This document shows positions 22,360 through 33,321 of a stretch of DNA of 64,000 bases, one piece after another (position 1 is the first letter of the stretch; every line of letters starts with the position of its first letter). The stretch is from Talaromyces rugulosus (lineage: Eukaryota; Ascomycota; Eurotiomycetes; Eurotiales; Trichocomaceae). Both the position numbers and the translations under genes were made by a program. The stretch covers positions 6,944,001-7,008,000 of the forward strand of contig NC_049561.1 of assembly GCF_013368755.1 (NCBI RefSeq), written 5' to 3'. The notes below the pieces were generated by a model, which had not been told where the DNA came from, ran no database searches, and saw only the letters and a list, made by a program, of their open reading frames with translations.

Positions 22360-23627
22360 CTAGGAAATCCGATATAGAAGCGTACCAAACCCGAGGCCAT
22401 CAAAGCCACCGGAAGTAGAGCCATAGTTACCACCGCCGCCTTCAACACCATCAGTGGACTTGGTGTTAATGAAATCCCGATAAGTATCTGTCCATGAAGA
22501 GTTCAGGCCGTTCAATTGACCGTAATGTGCTGACAGTAACTCAAATCCTGGGCGGATGTCCCCCCGAGAATTATTGGAAATAACAGTCTGGTTGCCCTGG
22601 TAGCTATCGTAGGCTGTGTACGGCACGTCATAGCCGACGTTATACTTTGAAACGTACTCGGCCCTATGGGGGCTTAGTTAGTCAAAGATCTCTCGGAGAT
22701 AAGAAAGAATAATCAAGCAGATTTCAGTACTCACGCGTTCAATATTTCATTTCCGTAAGTGGAAAACAGGTCGTTTCCTTGGTTGTATGCTTGCTGGGCA
22801 ATGACCCCCAATAGCATTATATCCAGTGTAGCATGGCCCTGGTCACGTCCAGCTTCCTGGCCTTGTGTTAATAATTTACCGGAGCCATCTTCGGTGTAGT
22901 TGGCAATCGCAAATACGGGCAAAGCGCCATTTGACGGTCCCGTGAGCATGTACCGAACTGCATAATCATACATGGTCTGGTTATCGGTGAAGATACCAAT
23001 TGCCATCAATGAAGCCAGATTGCATTGGTCCCAGTTGGCATAATAGTGATAGTCGTTTTGACCATTGTGGTTTTCCAGAAACAGTGTGTTCATAGAGGCA
23101 AAGACATTTGTCAACATCGTAGCAGTCGCAGTTTTGTTGCTATTATCCCATTTCGAGTAATCCCTCATGAGCTCGGCTGCATTGGCCATCTGGTATCCAT
23201 ACAGTCCTGAGGCCAGGAACTTATCGCTCGTGCCACTGATAGCCGTCAGAGTCGCCGCCCAGGAGCTCAAGATGTTGATAGAAGCCTCGGCGTAGACGGT
23301 ATCGTTGGAGATCTTCCAGCGCACTGCCAGCTGGTAGGCGGCTGCGGCATCTTCAAATAGATGTTGATAATTTTCTGCGTCTACCCCGTTGTAACCACGG
23401 TACACAGTCTTTTGTGGCTTGGGCTGATAAGACGATTGTGCGTAAGAGCTCGCGGTTAATAGACCCCAAGTCGTGTTCCATGGCTTATCCCCATTTGCCA
23501 CGTGGGTATTGATTCGTGCAAAATCTTCTGTAGTATGAAGGGCCCCAGGATGAGTAAAGGCTGCTACGGCTGAAATGAAAAAAAGGAAAGAAATTATGGA
23601 AGACATATTCATCCGCAGAGACTTCAT
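22360..23627 (-). CDS. Secreted alginate-lyase-fold polysaccharide lyase
   Basis: Exons 22735-23627 and 22360-22663 give 398 aa. An N-terminal signal peptide (about residues 1-22, hydrophobic core SIISFLFFISAVAA) is followed by FTHPGALHTTEDFARI. The body matches the Alginate_lyase Pfam-type alpha/alpha toroid: the GDKPWNTTWGLL block, YQLAVRWKISNDTVYAEAS, MANAAELMRDY, HNGQNDYHYYANWDQCNL (likely active-site region with Asn/His/Tyr), GREAGRDQGH-like QEAGRDQGHATLDIM, and the end FDGLGFGTLLY. Such enzymes cleave uronic-acid polymers by beta-elimination and leave an unsaturated sugar at the new end. Alginate, glucuronan or a similar polymer could be the substrate; family numbering (PL5- or PL38-like) cannot be settled by eye. 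ATGs at 23612 and 23606 are possible alternative starts. Confidence 0.85.
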
Positions 23628-24340
23628 ATACTTGAATGGTTCGATTGGCATAAAATGTAAGCAAATAAATGTACTGCGAGTATCAATAATGCAATTGCGC
23701 CAAATAAAGTGATCTTGGGGACTTGCATTTTCGCCGACTATGCGGAACATTTATAGTTATCTTTCAATTTCACTGTAAAGCTATCTCGCTAAATTACGTG
23801 CAATATATTTAACCGAAAAGGTTGGGCTGACGCGGTCTATAGTAGTTTAATTAGAGATCGACGTTGCGCTATGCGTCAGATTGACAATAACAATTTCTGT
23901 CGTACCAAAGCGTGTGAGAACGAACCTTTTTTTTTTTTTTTTTTGGCGTTATGTCAATAAATATCCACCTGTAACCCTGGATAATGAAAAAGCCCTCCTG
24001 TATAACCCTTTCAACCCCATGGAATGCCCCGGAGGGGGTGGTGCTAGGGAAATGCCCACTACTTTGCCCGGCTGTGTGCAATTTGGCTGAACCATGCCAT
24101 ACCATGCATTGAATTCCGGTAGACAGCGTAAGGAAAATTTCCGGTACCTTTTCCGAGAGCGGATCGCGAGCCCTAAGTAATAAGCTGCGACGACGTCGAG
24201 ATAGATATTGTTTTCTCTAAATACGTGGAATTGGGTCTATTTATCTATTTGCCAACACCTCGGTTGTGAAACGCCAAAATTTAAGCCTAGTAATAGTTTC
24301 AGACGCTATGAATGTGAGTCAAATCTCGTTGCCCGGATAG
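23628..24340. promoter_or_regulatory. Divergent promoter between lyase and GH88 genes
   Basis: About 700 bp between the lyase (minus) and the GH88 gene (plus). It includes a poly-T run at about 23926-23944. Two close copies of TTCCGGTA lie at 24114-24121 and 24139-24146, 25 bp apart, followed by CCGAGAGCGG. CGG/CCG triplets of this kind are what Zn2Cys6 regulators usually bind, so this is a candidate control site for both genes. Binding is inferred. Confidence 0.35.
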
Positions 24341-25866
24341 CAAGTAATACAAGCTGAGATATGGTCAAAGGAACCGCCTCAAAAGAAAATAAGGGCTGAA
24401 CCAGAAAATACATCCTTGGAAAAAATTCCTCAGCTTGTCATCGATAGTCTCTATTCAGAGTCAGTGGCTGCGCGACTGTGGAATGTGGCTTGCAGGGCAC
24501 TGGGAGAGGTAATTTGCTCCAATATACCGATTATTGTTGCTGACAGCAATCGCAGAGCGACCCGCCTACATTTTATCCTGAGTATACTGGCAAGGATGGT
24601 GCAACTTACGTATATCGGCACCTAAGCTTTTGGACTTCTGGTTTTTTTCCGGGCTCACTATACCTGTTGCTTGAGCGTCGGAAAAGGTATGGTCATAATG
24701 GCACGCAGCATTCGTATCCAAATTTACTGCAGCTCCACCATCTGTGTCAGTGGTGGTCCATAAACCTATACCAAAATGCAAGCGTAAAGTCTACTCACGA
24801 TCTGGGCTTTATGATTGCACCTTGGGCAACAAAAGCCTGGGAGCTCTACAAGGACGAACAAGCATTCAGCAGTCTTGTCCTTGCAGCTCATTCTCTGGCG
24901 AGTCGGTTCTGCCCAAAGGTCCAATCTATTCGCAGCTGGGATACTTGTAAAACTGAAAAGTACGCTTTCCTCGACACCTCGACGGACTTCCTTGTCATAA
25001 TCGACAACATGATAAATCTCGATATGCTCTTTTGGGTAGCTAAGCAGACTGGTAACCATAATCTTTATGATATTGCAGTAGCGCATGCCCGGACTACCCA
25101 AAAACAGCATATACGACCTGACAAAACCACGTTTCATGTCGTAAACTTCGATCCTGAGAAAGGCTATCCCAAAAAGAAATTTACAAACCAAGGCTACAGT
25201 GATTATAGTTGCTGGGCACGAGGCCAAGCATGGGGAATACTAGGATTTGCGCAAACCTTTCATTGGACCAAGGACAATTCTTTTTTACAAACGTCTCAAG
25301 ATCTCGCAGACCTTTTTATCGAACGTCTACCTGCGGATGGTGTCCCGTACTGGGATTTGGACGCTCCCATCCCGCTTGAATCTCCCCGCGATACCTCAGC
25401 AGCCATGATCGCTGCCTGCGGTATGCTATTGATATTCAAAGCTCTCATGGCCAAAGGAAGGGATAATGAGGCGATGAAATATGTCAGAAGTGCAATGCGT
25501 ATTGCTCGTGGGACATGTGAAAAGTTCATGAACCCTCCTACACTCAGGTTTACTGTCTCCCCACCTGGGCGGACCATTCAGGTGTACGAAGATGGACTTG
25601 CTTCTGAGTACCAGGAGAAGTTGGAACCTGGGTTGCTTACCCTCGATCATGGGATGGATGCTGCTGGCTTATTGTCGATTAAAAAAAATGGCGTAGTGCC
25701 TAAGGAAACACATGCCTCAGAAACAATACTTACTGGGGCTACTATAAACAATTACGAGTTTGCGCCTCGTAGATGGGCTAATCATGGGTTAGTCTATGCG
25801 GACTACTACTTTATGCTTCTGGGTAATATGTTGCTTGAACTTGGACTGGCCGATACAGGCCAATAA
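24341..25866 (+). CDS. GH88 unsaturated glucuronyl/uronyl hydrolase, 5' end unresolved
   Basis: Coding is clear from about 24370 to 24508, and after a 47-bp intron (24509-24555) from 24556 to 25866. It has GH88 hallmarks: RHLSFWTSGFFPGSLYLLLE, HDLGFMIAPW (first key Asp), IIDNMINLDMLFWVA (second key Asp), GYSDYSCWARGQAWGILG, SPRDTSAAMIAACGML and ADYYFMLLGNM. GH88 enzymes hydrate the unsaturated uronic acid left by lyases and so release it; there is no signal peptide, so it acts inside the cell. The 5' end is a problem. The coding frame is open back to a TAG at 24338-24340 but contains no ATG. The nearest ATG (24361) is in another frame. Either a tiny upstream exon or a start-proximal frameshift must be assumed; the start coordinate given is only the limit of the open frame. 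Confidence 0.82.
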
Positions 25867-25968
25867 AATTTCTGACTCGATAAAATTGGTGTTACACAAA
25901 AGATAACCGCACAAAAGGGCGGTTATCAAATCCATGATCAGTGTTTTAGTTGACAGTAGATACATATA

Positions 25969-28291
25969 CTATTGTGAGGCCGAGTACCAAAATTGTGAGA
26001 CGGGCAGTGTTTCTACTGGTCCGGTGCCATAGAAAGGTTGCTCCTGCTCTTTTTCAAGTAACACTGGATCTAGTATATTCGACTCGGTCAAAGTCTGGTA
26101 TTGGAGCTGCAAGGATACAGGGAGAGGAGGGTAGGCGAGGCTAAGTGAGTTACTCAACGAGTCGGTTGGGGATAATCCGCTATAAGTTAATCCTCCGTGG
26201 CCACCATCATGTTGAATTTGGTATAGAAAGTTAGGGCTAACGGCATTTTCTTGTCGATTTAAAATTTCCCGTGGACAATCAATGGATTTCCATGTCTCTG
26301 CGTTGCTATTATGTTCTCCAGAATTAACACCCGATTGAGAGTCTGAGTAGACCGTTTGCTGGATGTCGAGGCTACCACGGGCAGATGCGTGTTTCCTAGC
26401 ATTGACCAGTCGTTTTGCAAATACAGATGCTAGATTTTCACGATCTAGGGTGTGAGGGCCACTCCACCGGCGAGATATCTCCCACAGGTTGGAAACGATT
26501 GTATCGAGTTGGTCGGGGATAGGAACTCTGGTGTATCTGGAATGGGCGAGCAGCACGCGTCCTGCAATGAATAAACAAAAAGAAAACTGCGGATTGGTGA
26601 GAATTGGCGAGTGGTGCAAAAAGTGATGACCAGTAGTTGCGATTTCGGTTGCGGCCTCAATGCATGTGTCCATGGAGACGTTTGAAGGAAGTCTAACCGG
26701 ACTATTCTTCCAATGTGCCGGAGGGTAGGCGATGCTCTGATGCAGCAATATCACAGCCGTGTTGTGTGTGATGTGCGCAAGGGTGAGGTTTGGATCAACC
26801 ACCCCATCATCATTGAGTACTGATGCGGTTCGCCACTTGGGAGGCAGGAATAGTTTCCACTGAACGAGCCGCAGATCAAGCTCTTTGAATCTCATCAACC
26901 AGATCTGAGCATTTTGCGCATCCTGAATGTCTAAAGCATGGTGAACGAAGAAGTTAATAATGAGCGTAAGAGACTCTGTGGCTTCGATGCAGTATGCGAA
27001 TCCTCCAACCGCGTCTTGCTCCGAGTTATCTTTCATGTCCACAAGGGTCGCATTATTACTCCCCGGGAAACAGCTCTTGTCAGTTATGCCAAAAAATGGA
27101 GCGAGCACTTCATTCTCCTTTTCCCATAGAGCACCTTCACATGGGAGGCGACGTCGGACATCCGCACTGGTGAGACTGAGGTTCCATCCGGTGGAAACGC
27201 AACAAAATCGGTCCATCAAAAATACGGCCCAGAAGAGTCTTCGTCGCTCCTCAGCCTGCCACCAAGTCTTCGTGGGTTGCAAGAAAACCATACGCCTGAT
27301 GAGATATTCACCTTTTCCCGTCGCTCTATTCTCTTGGAGCTCTTCGACACTAAGCTGGAGCTGTTCCACTGTCCTGGTCATGCTCCCTACAATCGACCAT
27401 GCCGATGGACCTCGACCACTACCTATCTGTCTTTTGGTAAGAACTCAGTACTCATTACGGCATTTTCCTTCTACATACTGTATCAAAAGCGACGATCACT
27501 AAAGCCTGCAGGTTCTCGACTGAGAACGACTCCATGCTGTTGAGTATCACCTTCTGACGACTAGCAGCGGCCATCTGGACCCTTGCTTCATAGCTGTCGA
27601 CATCCGCACAATCAACCAAGCGAGTACAAGTCGCCACAATGGCATGCAAGATTTGAGTAGCACTCTCCCAACCCTCAGGTGTTTGAATCTGTTGGCGGAA
27701 TTTTTTTACATGTAAAATTGGAATCCAGTGGTGCACGTTGGCGAAGTAAAACTCGACCAGCTCATTCATTAATTCCTGAGGTGGAAGATCATGTTCACTC
27801 AATGCGTAGGTCGACGGTGTGGATTTCGATTGTGGATTGGGTTTTCGACGTTTAATTGGGTATGCATCTTGCTGAGAGCTTGCTTCGCCATCTTGTTCAC
27901 CATAATGCCCTTGTAGGGGAGGAGACTCTTCGTCTTCTGGTGTCATTTGTAGAAATAAATCCTTTACCCGCTGACGATACTGGTCAAGGCTCGAGGTATT
28001 TGCACGACATTCTGCAGACGAGGGGTTCATAGAGTTCCACATCTTTTGCCATAGGAAGCCTTGGCCGATGAACATGCTCTCCAGTGTCTCGACACGGTGT
28101 TGCAATTGCTCAACAGCGCCAGCCCGCAGACCCGGTTTCAGACGGCCGTCGTCGTAGAGACAGTCCACATTGAAGCGCACGCACTGCGCGCATGGCTGTT
28201 CGCGATCGCATTTCGCCTTTTTTCGTCGACAGGACTGGCATGCTGGGATTTTATCCTTGCCATTTTCCGACTGATTTGATTCAGTTGCCAT
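25969..28291 (-). CDS. Zn2Cys6 transcription factor with fungal_trans domain
   Basis: Exons 27479-28291 and 25969-27426 (52-bp intron) give 756 aa. The zinc cluster spans residues about 18-44 with six cysteines (CQSCRRKKAKCDRE, then CAQCVRFNVDC), followed by a linker and a coiled coil (VEQLQHRVETLESM). The central Fungal_trans domain includes ELVEFYFANVHHWIPILH and IGSGRGPSAWSIVGSM, then EERRRLFWAVFLMDRF. Such regulators bind CGG-type sites in DNA, often in sugar catabolism. It ends 103 bp from the GH88 stop, tail to tail, and is the natural pathway-specific regulator of the lyase, GH88 and permease genes. That role is inferred from position. Confidence 0.88.
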
Positions 28292-28527
28292 TGAGGGCGT
28301 CCAGCTGCAAGTGAAAGCTCAATGGAATCGAGCTTTTCATTCCAGCTCATGAGTACCTCTCTGCAGTGAGGCTTGCTTCTCATTTGCGGGGAAGGTCGAC
28401 ACCAGCGCCGAATCACTCATGAATAGTTACGGGCCAAATGCCGGAGAATCCCCGGCTTCCCCGCACTTATGTAGATATTAATTGAATAGGGGTGAACACT
28501 ATTTGAAGTAATCGACCAATTCCCATG

Positions 28528-28596
28528 ACATCGGAAACACTAATACTAATTTTAGATTGAGGTATATACGATTTAATGCATTGATACTTCAAAGTT
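28528..28596 (+). repeat. Dispersed repeat A, copy 2 (right of uronan cluster)
   Basis: Direct partner of 19496-19564, same length and orientation. The preceding GAAGTAATCGACCAATTCCCAT (28505-28526) has a further short match at 31073-31095. That makes a third, partial copy likely. Confidence 0.75.
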
Positions 28597-28962
28597 AGAA
28601 TGTTATGAACTTTGGCTCAGTTAATCGCAAACTAGGATATGTCAACTAATAATGTAGTCTAATCTAGACCTTAGTATTCTCCTCTAACTCGCCCCGTTGC
28701 GCTCCATTGTCGCTAAATGCCTCGCGAAATCGCCATATAAAGATATCCTTTGTCATTTTCTAAGTGTGAGATGCAGCCGGGCGTATATCCAACCGTCACT
28801 TGCTTGCAAACGAATAGGGTGCTTGTAAGACCGAACCAATAAAAGGCTTCCAAACAAACATATTTAAACTCTCTCCTGTTCCGGATGTCCGTACGTATTA
28901 TTCTACTTCTCGTTTATCCGCATCACATGAAAATAACGAAAACATCGGATCCCCGAAAAACC

Positions 28963-28979
28963 ACCCTTCCGGGAAGGGT
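28963..28979. promoter_or_regulatory. Hyphenated palindrome ACCCTTCC-G-GGAAGGGT
   Basis: Two 8-bp inverted arms around a single G, in the intergenic region about 670 bp upstream of the Zn2Cys6 regulator start and about 240 bp from the 3' end of the mucin-like gene. Operator-like in shape; no binding protein can be named. Confidence 0.3.
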
Positions 28980-29217
28980 TCAATGTTGCGGTTTCCCACT
29001 GCATTACGTTACTAGATAATTCTTGTCAGAAGAATCAATAACTCACAGCCAATGAATGTAGTAGTTAGCTAGTGTTAGCTCTCCCTATGGACCTCTAAAA
29101 AGTGTATCGCGGTTATACAATGATGAGAGTATTATATTCTATTGTGCTGTCTCACGGATAGCTGATTTTTGTGTTCCATATACAGTATACATCTTTTCAT
29201 GTCATCCAATGGGCTAC

Positions 29218-30513
29218 CTACTTTGAGTTGTCATGGCCTCTGTGGCTTTCGTCACCAGCATCCATCTCATGTGCCACCACTCCCAGGTCTGTGGCACTCA
29301 TCTCATACTGAGGCACCGTCCCGATAAATTCATACCGAGCTGTATCCCCGGAAAGTTCAGCGGGAACTGCACTCGCACGGTAATACATGTCCGAAGGCTC
29401 AGTCAATTGCGGGGCTTGAGAAGGAGAAAGTTGTTTCTTAGCCCTCCGCCGATACCAAAACCATCCCAATCCTGCTGCGATAAAGACTACCACACACGGG
29501 ACGACGATTGCGGTGGCAATTACTGTTGTTTTGTGATTATCACTTCCTGAAGATGTGCCTGTTGTAGTTGGTAGTGAAGTTGGTAGTGAAGTTGACGATA
29601 ATGACGACGGCGATGGTGGTAGTGAAGAAGTGGCGGGGAGGTCGGTCGCTTGAAAATTGAGTTGGATCATAGTTGCAAGCATAGAAAGGGTTGTAACAGT
29701 AGATGTTAATGTCACGAGTGATGAGATGAGTGTTCCAGTACTCGAAAACGTGGTAAATGTGGGGAGAGTGAACTGCGTTATTGACGCTGAAGCACTATTC
29801 GTGGCATTTACGCAGGTAACCAGTGACTGAGTTGTCGTGGGTAGTACTTTTTGGCACCACTGACTAGAAACAAGGGTTTCACATTGGTATCCTCTAATCA
29901 TTTTTGTACCAGTTAGACTAATCAAAGCCACTCTCCCCCAGCTCGTGCTGTGGGGTGGAAAAGGATAAAGGGGGAGAAAGAAAGCAAGCAAGTTCTACCT
30001 TGGACAACATCCTACCACTGTTTCATCAGCAGTTGCAGGGTAAACAAAGTCGAAACTTTGGAAAGGAGACAAGACAGATTTGATTCCATTAGCCCCCGCT
30101 TGTGCCGCACAGGCTGTTGTATATCCAGCAGGACATGCGATACCAGGGGAGTAGTAGCCTGTATATTGATAGCTCGTGGTTATAATCATCGAAGGGCCGG
30201 TTAACTGTCCGACGATGGTGGATTTTTCCACTGGGGGTAGACAGTTGTCATCCTGGGTGTAAGTAATATCCCCACTGACAGTTCCACAAGCCTGACCTAT
30301 AACGGGATCATAGATTCCAGCAGTGTCATATGCCCAATACGCCTGACTGCACTGAGCGGGTGCAGTGAACGTCGTAGTTAATGGACCTAGAAGGAATGTT
30401 GGAGTTGATGCGGCGGTGATTATTGTTCGTGAAGTTGTAGGAATTGACGTAGTTCTTGCTGAGTGTGTTGTAGAGGACATGGGGACATCCGCCATAGTTG
30501 TCGTGCCAGACAT
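29218..30513 (-). CDS. Mucin-like single-pass membrane protein
   Basis: Exons 29999-30513 and 29218-29893 (105-bp intron) give 396 aa. The N-terminus is Thr/Ser-rich (MSGTTTMADVPMSSTTHSA). A cysteine-containing region follows, ending in VVGCCPRGYQCET, a pattern seen in many fungal cell-surface proteins. After a long Ser/Thr/Pro stretch comes one membrane helix (TTVIATAIVVPCVVVFIAAGLGWFW) with a YRRRAKK stop-transfer, then a cytosolic tail. This layout (Ser/Thr-rich exterior, one helix, short tail) is like fungal wall-stress sensors and related surface proteins, but no WSC domain is seen. An upstream in-frame ATG at 30609 would add 32 residues. Function unknown. Confidence 0.7.
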
Positions 30514-31375
30514 TCTCTCATTATTTCTCTTTTCTCCCTTTAAATTCTGCGATCTTTCTCGTCTAATGATTGCTGCTCTTTTTGAAGATGGCAGTAGCAC
30601 ACTTGTCAATTTTTGACGCCCCCAGGTGGCCGTCTCTGCCGGCCTACGGTCTTGATTTTGGCCGAGTTGTATTCGAGGACTTTTGGCGAACGGCTCCGAA
30701 GGGAACGTCAGACTTTTATAACCACCACACCAAAAAGGAGATTGCGTTATCCGCTTGACAGGGATACTGCATCACATGATATGTAACCTACGGGGGTGTC
30801 AAAGCTAGTCCAGAGGTAGTTAGTATGATCGAGGGATGTTTCTCGTATATTTTCCTGTGAACGAGTGGTACTGTACTATTCTACTTTCTGCATAGTGTAT
30901 TATAGCCGTCATTTGTGGTGCGAGGTTGCAAAGCAATTGATCAAGCCTAGTAAATAAACTAATACTAAAATAAATAACATTTGAAACCAAAATATTGAAC
31001 TTCTAATAGCAGAGTAAGGACCTCTTTTGTGTAGTACACATGTAACCTTTGCTATGATTGACAATTAAATAAGGAAGTAATTGGCCAATTCCCATTTCAA
31101 TTCCCTCCCACGAACTGGGTATGAGAAACCCATATCAAAAATAAAATAAAATCATTCTTGCTATAGGTAGTTTACAGCAATTATTTAGTGCTTTTATCAA
31201 CTATCTTATCGGCGTTCCTGCAGGAACTGCCGAGCTGGCCCAATCGGAGCAACCCCGCATGGCTATTGTTTCCTCCCCGGCGCATCTCCGATCCAACATT
31301 GAACTTTTTCCTCTCCTGTTCGGTTCGTGGTGATTGATATTGTTGCCGTGCTGTCTCCCTCTTTGCACGCTCAAA
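30514..31375. other. Divergent promoter of mucin-like and sugar-porter genes
   Basis: About 860 bp. The AT-rich middle (30950-31160) includes a partial dispersed-repeat match at 31073-31095 (GAAGTAATTGGCCAATTCCCAT type). No gene seen. Confidence 0.5.
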
Positions 31376-33071
31376 ATGGGCCTCTCCCCCTCTGTCTTTC
31401 GTATCTTGGTAAGAGCCTTGACGCCTGCAATTGAGAACGCACTGTTGATCCCTTCCTCCAGGTCGTCGGCTTCGTTGCGCTCGGCAGCACAACCTATGGC
31501 TACAGCTCCAGCATCATCGCAACCACCCTCGGCCAGCCGTCTTTTCTGTCCTATTTCGAGCTCGACTCCCGATCCAATGCGACCCAGCTAGAAGGCGCCA
31601 TCAATGGCCTGTTTCAGGCTGGTGGTCTCGTCGGATGCCTGTCATGCATTGGCACGGCAGATTGGCTTGGTCGCAAACAGTCCATTCTGATCGCGTCGCT
31701 GGTGACCATCGTTGGTGGAGCGCTGCAGGCTGGTAGCGTACATATTGCCATGTATCTGGTCTTCCGCTTCGTCACCGGGATTGGTGTTGGTGAATATCTG
31801 TTTTCTTCTCTTCGAGCTATGGGCTCAAGCTGATCGTCTTTGCCTCCAGGCGCTCTCGTCGCGTTGGTGCCGTTATACCAGTCGGAAATTTCGCCGCCAA
31901 AGATCCGTGGTTTTCTCGTTGGAATACACGGCGTGATGCTCTGTATCGGATATGCTCTCGCTAGCTGGGTCGGCCTAGGATTTTATTTTGTCAACGCCTC
32001 AGGATCGCAGTGGCGTCTTCCTCTGGCTATACAGTGTCTCCCGCCGCTCATTCTAGCGTCCGGAATTTTTATGCTTCCTGAATCGCCGCGGTGGCTAATC
32101 GACAACGATCGTACCGAGGATGCACTGAAGGCCTTTGAATCCATTCATGCCGAATCTGACCAGTCCATCGCGAATGATCACGGTGCTGTTGTGGCCGAGT
32201 TCAACCTTCTCCAAGCTTTGATCGTACATGAGAGAGAAGAGAAGCACACCTTTTCCGATATGTTCAGATATCCCGCCATGCGTAAGAGATGCTTGATTGG
32301 GTTTTTCGTTCTCTTCGCTTGCCAAGGAACCGCCACTTTGGTTATCAATAGTAAGCTCGTCTTTGATGTTTTAACCAAGGTCTATTCTAATCTAGCTTGC
32401 AGATTATGGCCCTTCTCTTTACGCATCTCTGGGCTTTGAACCCGTCTCTCAACTGGTTATCCAAGGCGGCTGGATCACAGTGTGCCCCATAGGTAACCTG
32501 GTCAACTCACTCATCGTCGACAAAGTTGGCCGCACCCGTTTGCTGATGGCAGGCTTTGTCGGGACTGTTTCCGCGCTTGTCGGAGAGTGCATCACTTTGA
32601 GCATCTATCAAAGATCGGGCTCTCGCTCTGCAGCTAGCGCCGCCGTGTTTTTCCTCTTCTTCCATATTGCCTGTTTTTCCGTCACCTGCGATGCGACTTC
32701 ATACATATACGCGTCGGAGATATTTCCGACACCGGTGCGTGCCAAGGGGCTTGCTATTTCCGTTTCAGGGCTTTTCGTCGCTACAATTATATTTTTGCAG
32801 TGTGCGCCAACGGCTTTTGCGGAGATTGGGTGGAAGTATTACACTGTATTCATTTCGTGCACGGTGGTGAGCTTTTTTATTGTTTGGTTTTGTTGCCCCG
32901 AGGTATGTATTATTATTTTCCTTATCCTTTTATTCGCTTGATTAACATGGATTGTAGACTAGTCAACGTTCTCTTGAGAGTATCCCCGAGCTGTTTGGGG
33001 ACTCTGTCGAACCGGCAAACATCAAACATGTCGTCGAGGTCGATGAAGTTTCTGCTTCTGGCAAGAAATAG
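31376..33071 (+). CDS. MFS sugar porter
   Basis: Five exons (31376-31408, 31462-31789, 31850-32350, 32403-32902, 32958-33071) give 491 aa. Signatures: YGYSSSIIATTLGQPSF in helix 1, TADWLGRKQSILIA, RFVTGIGVGALVALVPLYQSE, FMLPESPRWLIDNDRTEDA, VDKVGRTRL, and SEIFPTPVRAKGLAIS. The first exon is only 33 nt. The C-terminus has PETSQRSLESIPELFGD where the usual PETKG(L/R)SLEEI motif lies. A plasma-membrane sugar/H+ symporter is expected; substrate unknown. It lies next to a short-chain dehydrogenase and a regulator, so it may belong to a small catabolic set. Confidence 0.87.
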
Positions 33072-33321
33072 TCATCACATATGACGCGGCCATCCTACTT
33101 ACTGAATCTAGGCGCCGAGGGAGGCATATAAAGAGGAAGATAGGTGGATGTTATATGTACTAGGGATGTAAATAAATCTAACAAGTAATTGTAATTCAGA
33201 AACATCTGTACGCATTGACGCAAATACCAGTGATACATACATGTAGTTTATATTTGGTAACAATGGTGTTTTAAACTAGTTGGAATGTACTAGCTGTATT
33301 TCAATCCCACAAGTAGGCCAA

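Larger units (their letters stand above)
28292..29217. other. Right flank of the uronan cluster
   Basis: About 925 bp with the promoter of the Zn2Cys6 regulator, a dispersed repeat copy (28528-28596), a GC-rich block (28447-28465) like the one at 19.26 kb, and a 17-bp hyphenated palindrome (28963-28979). No gene seen. Confidence 0.55.
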
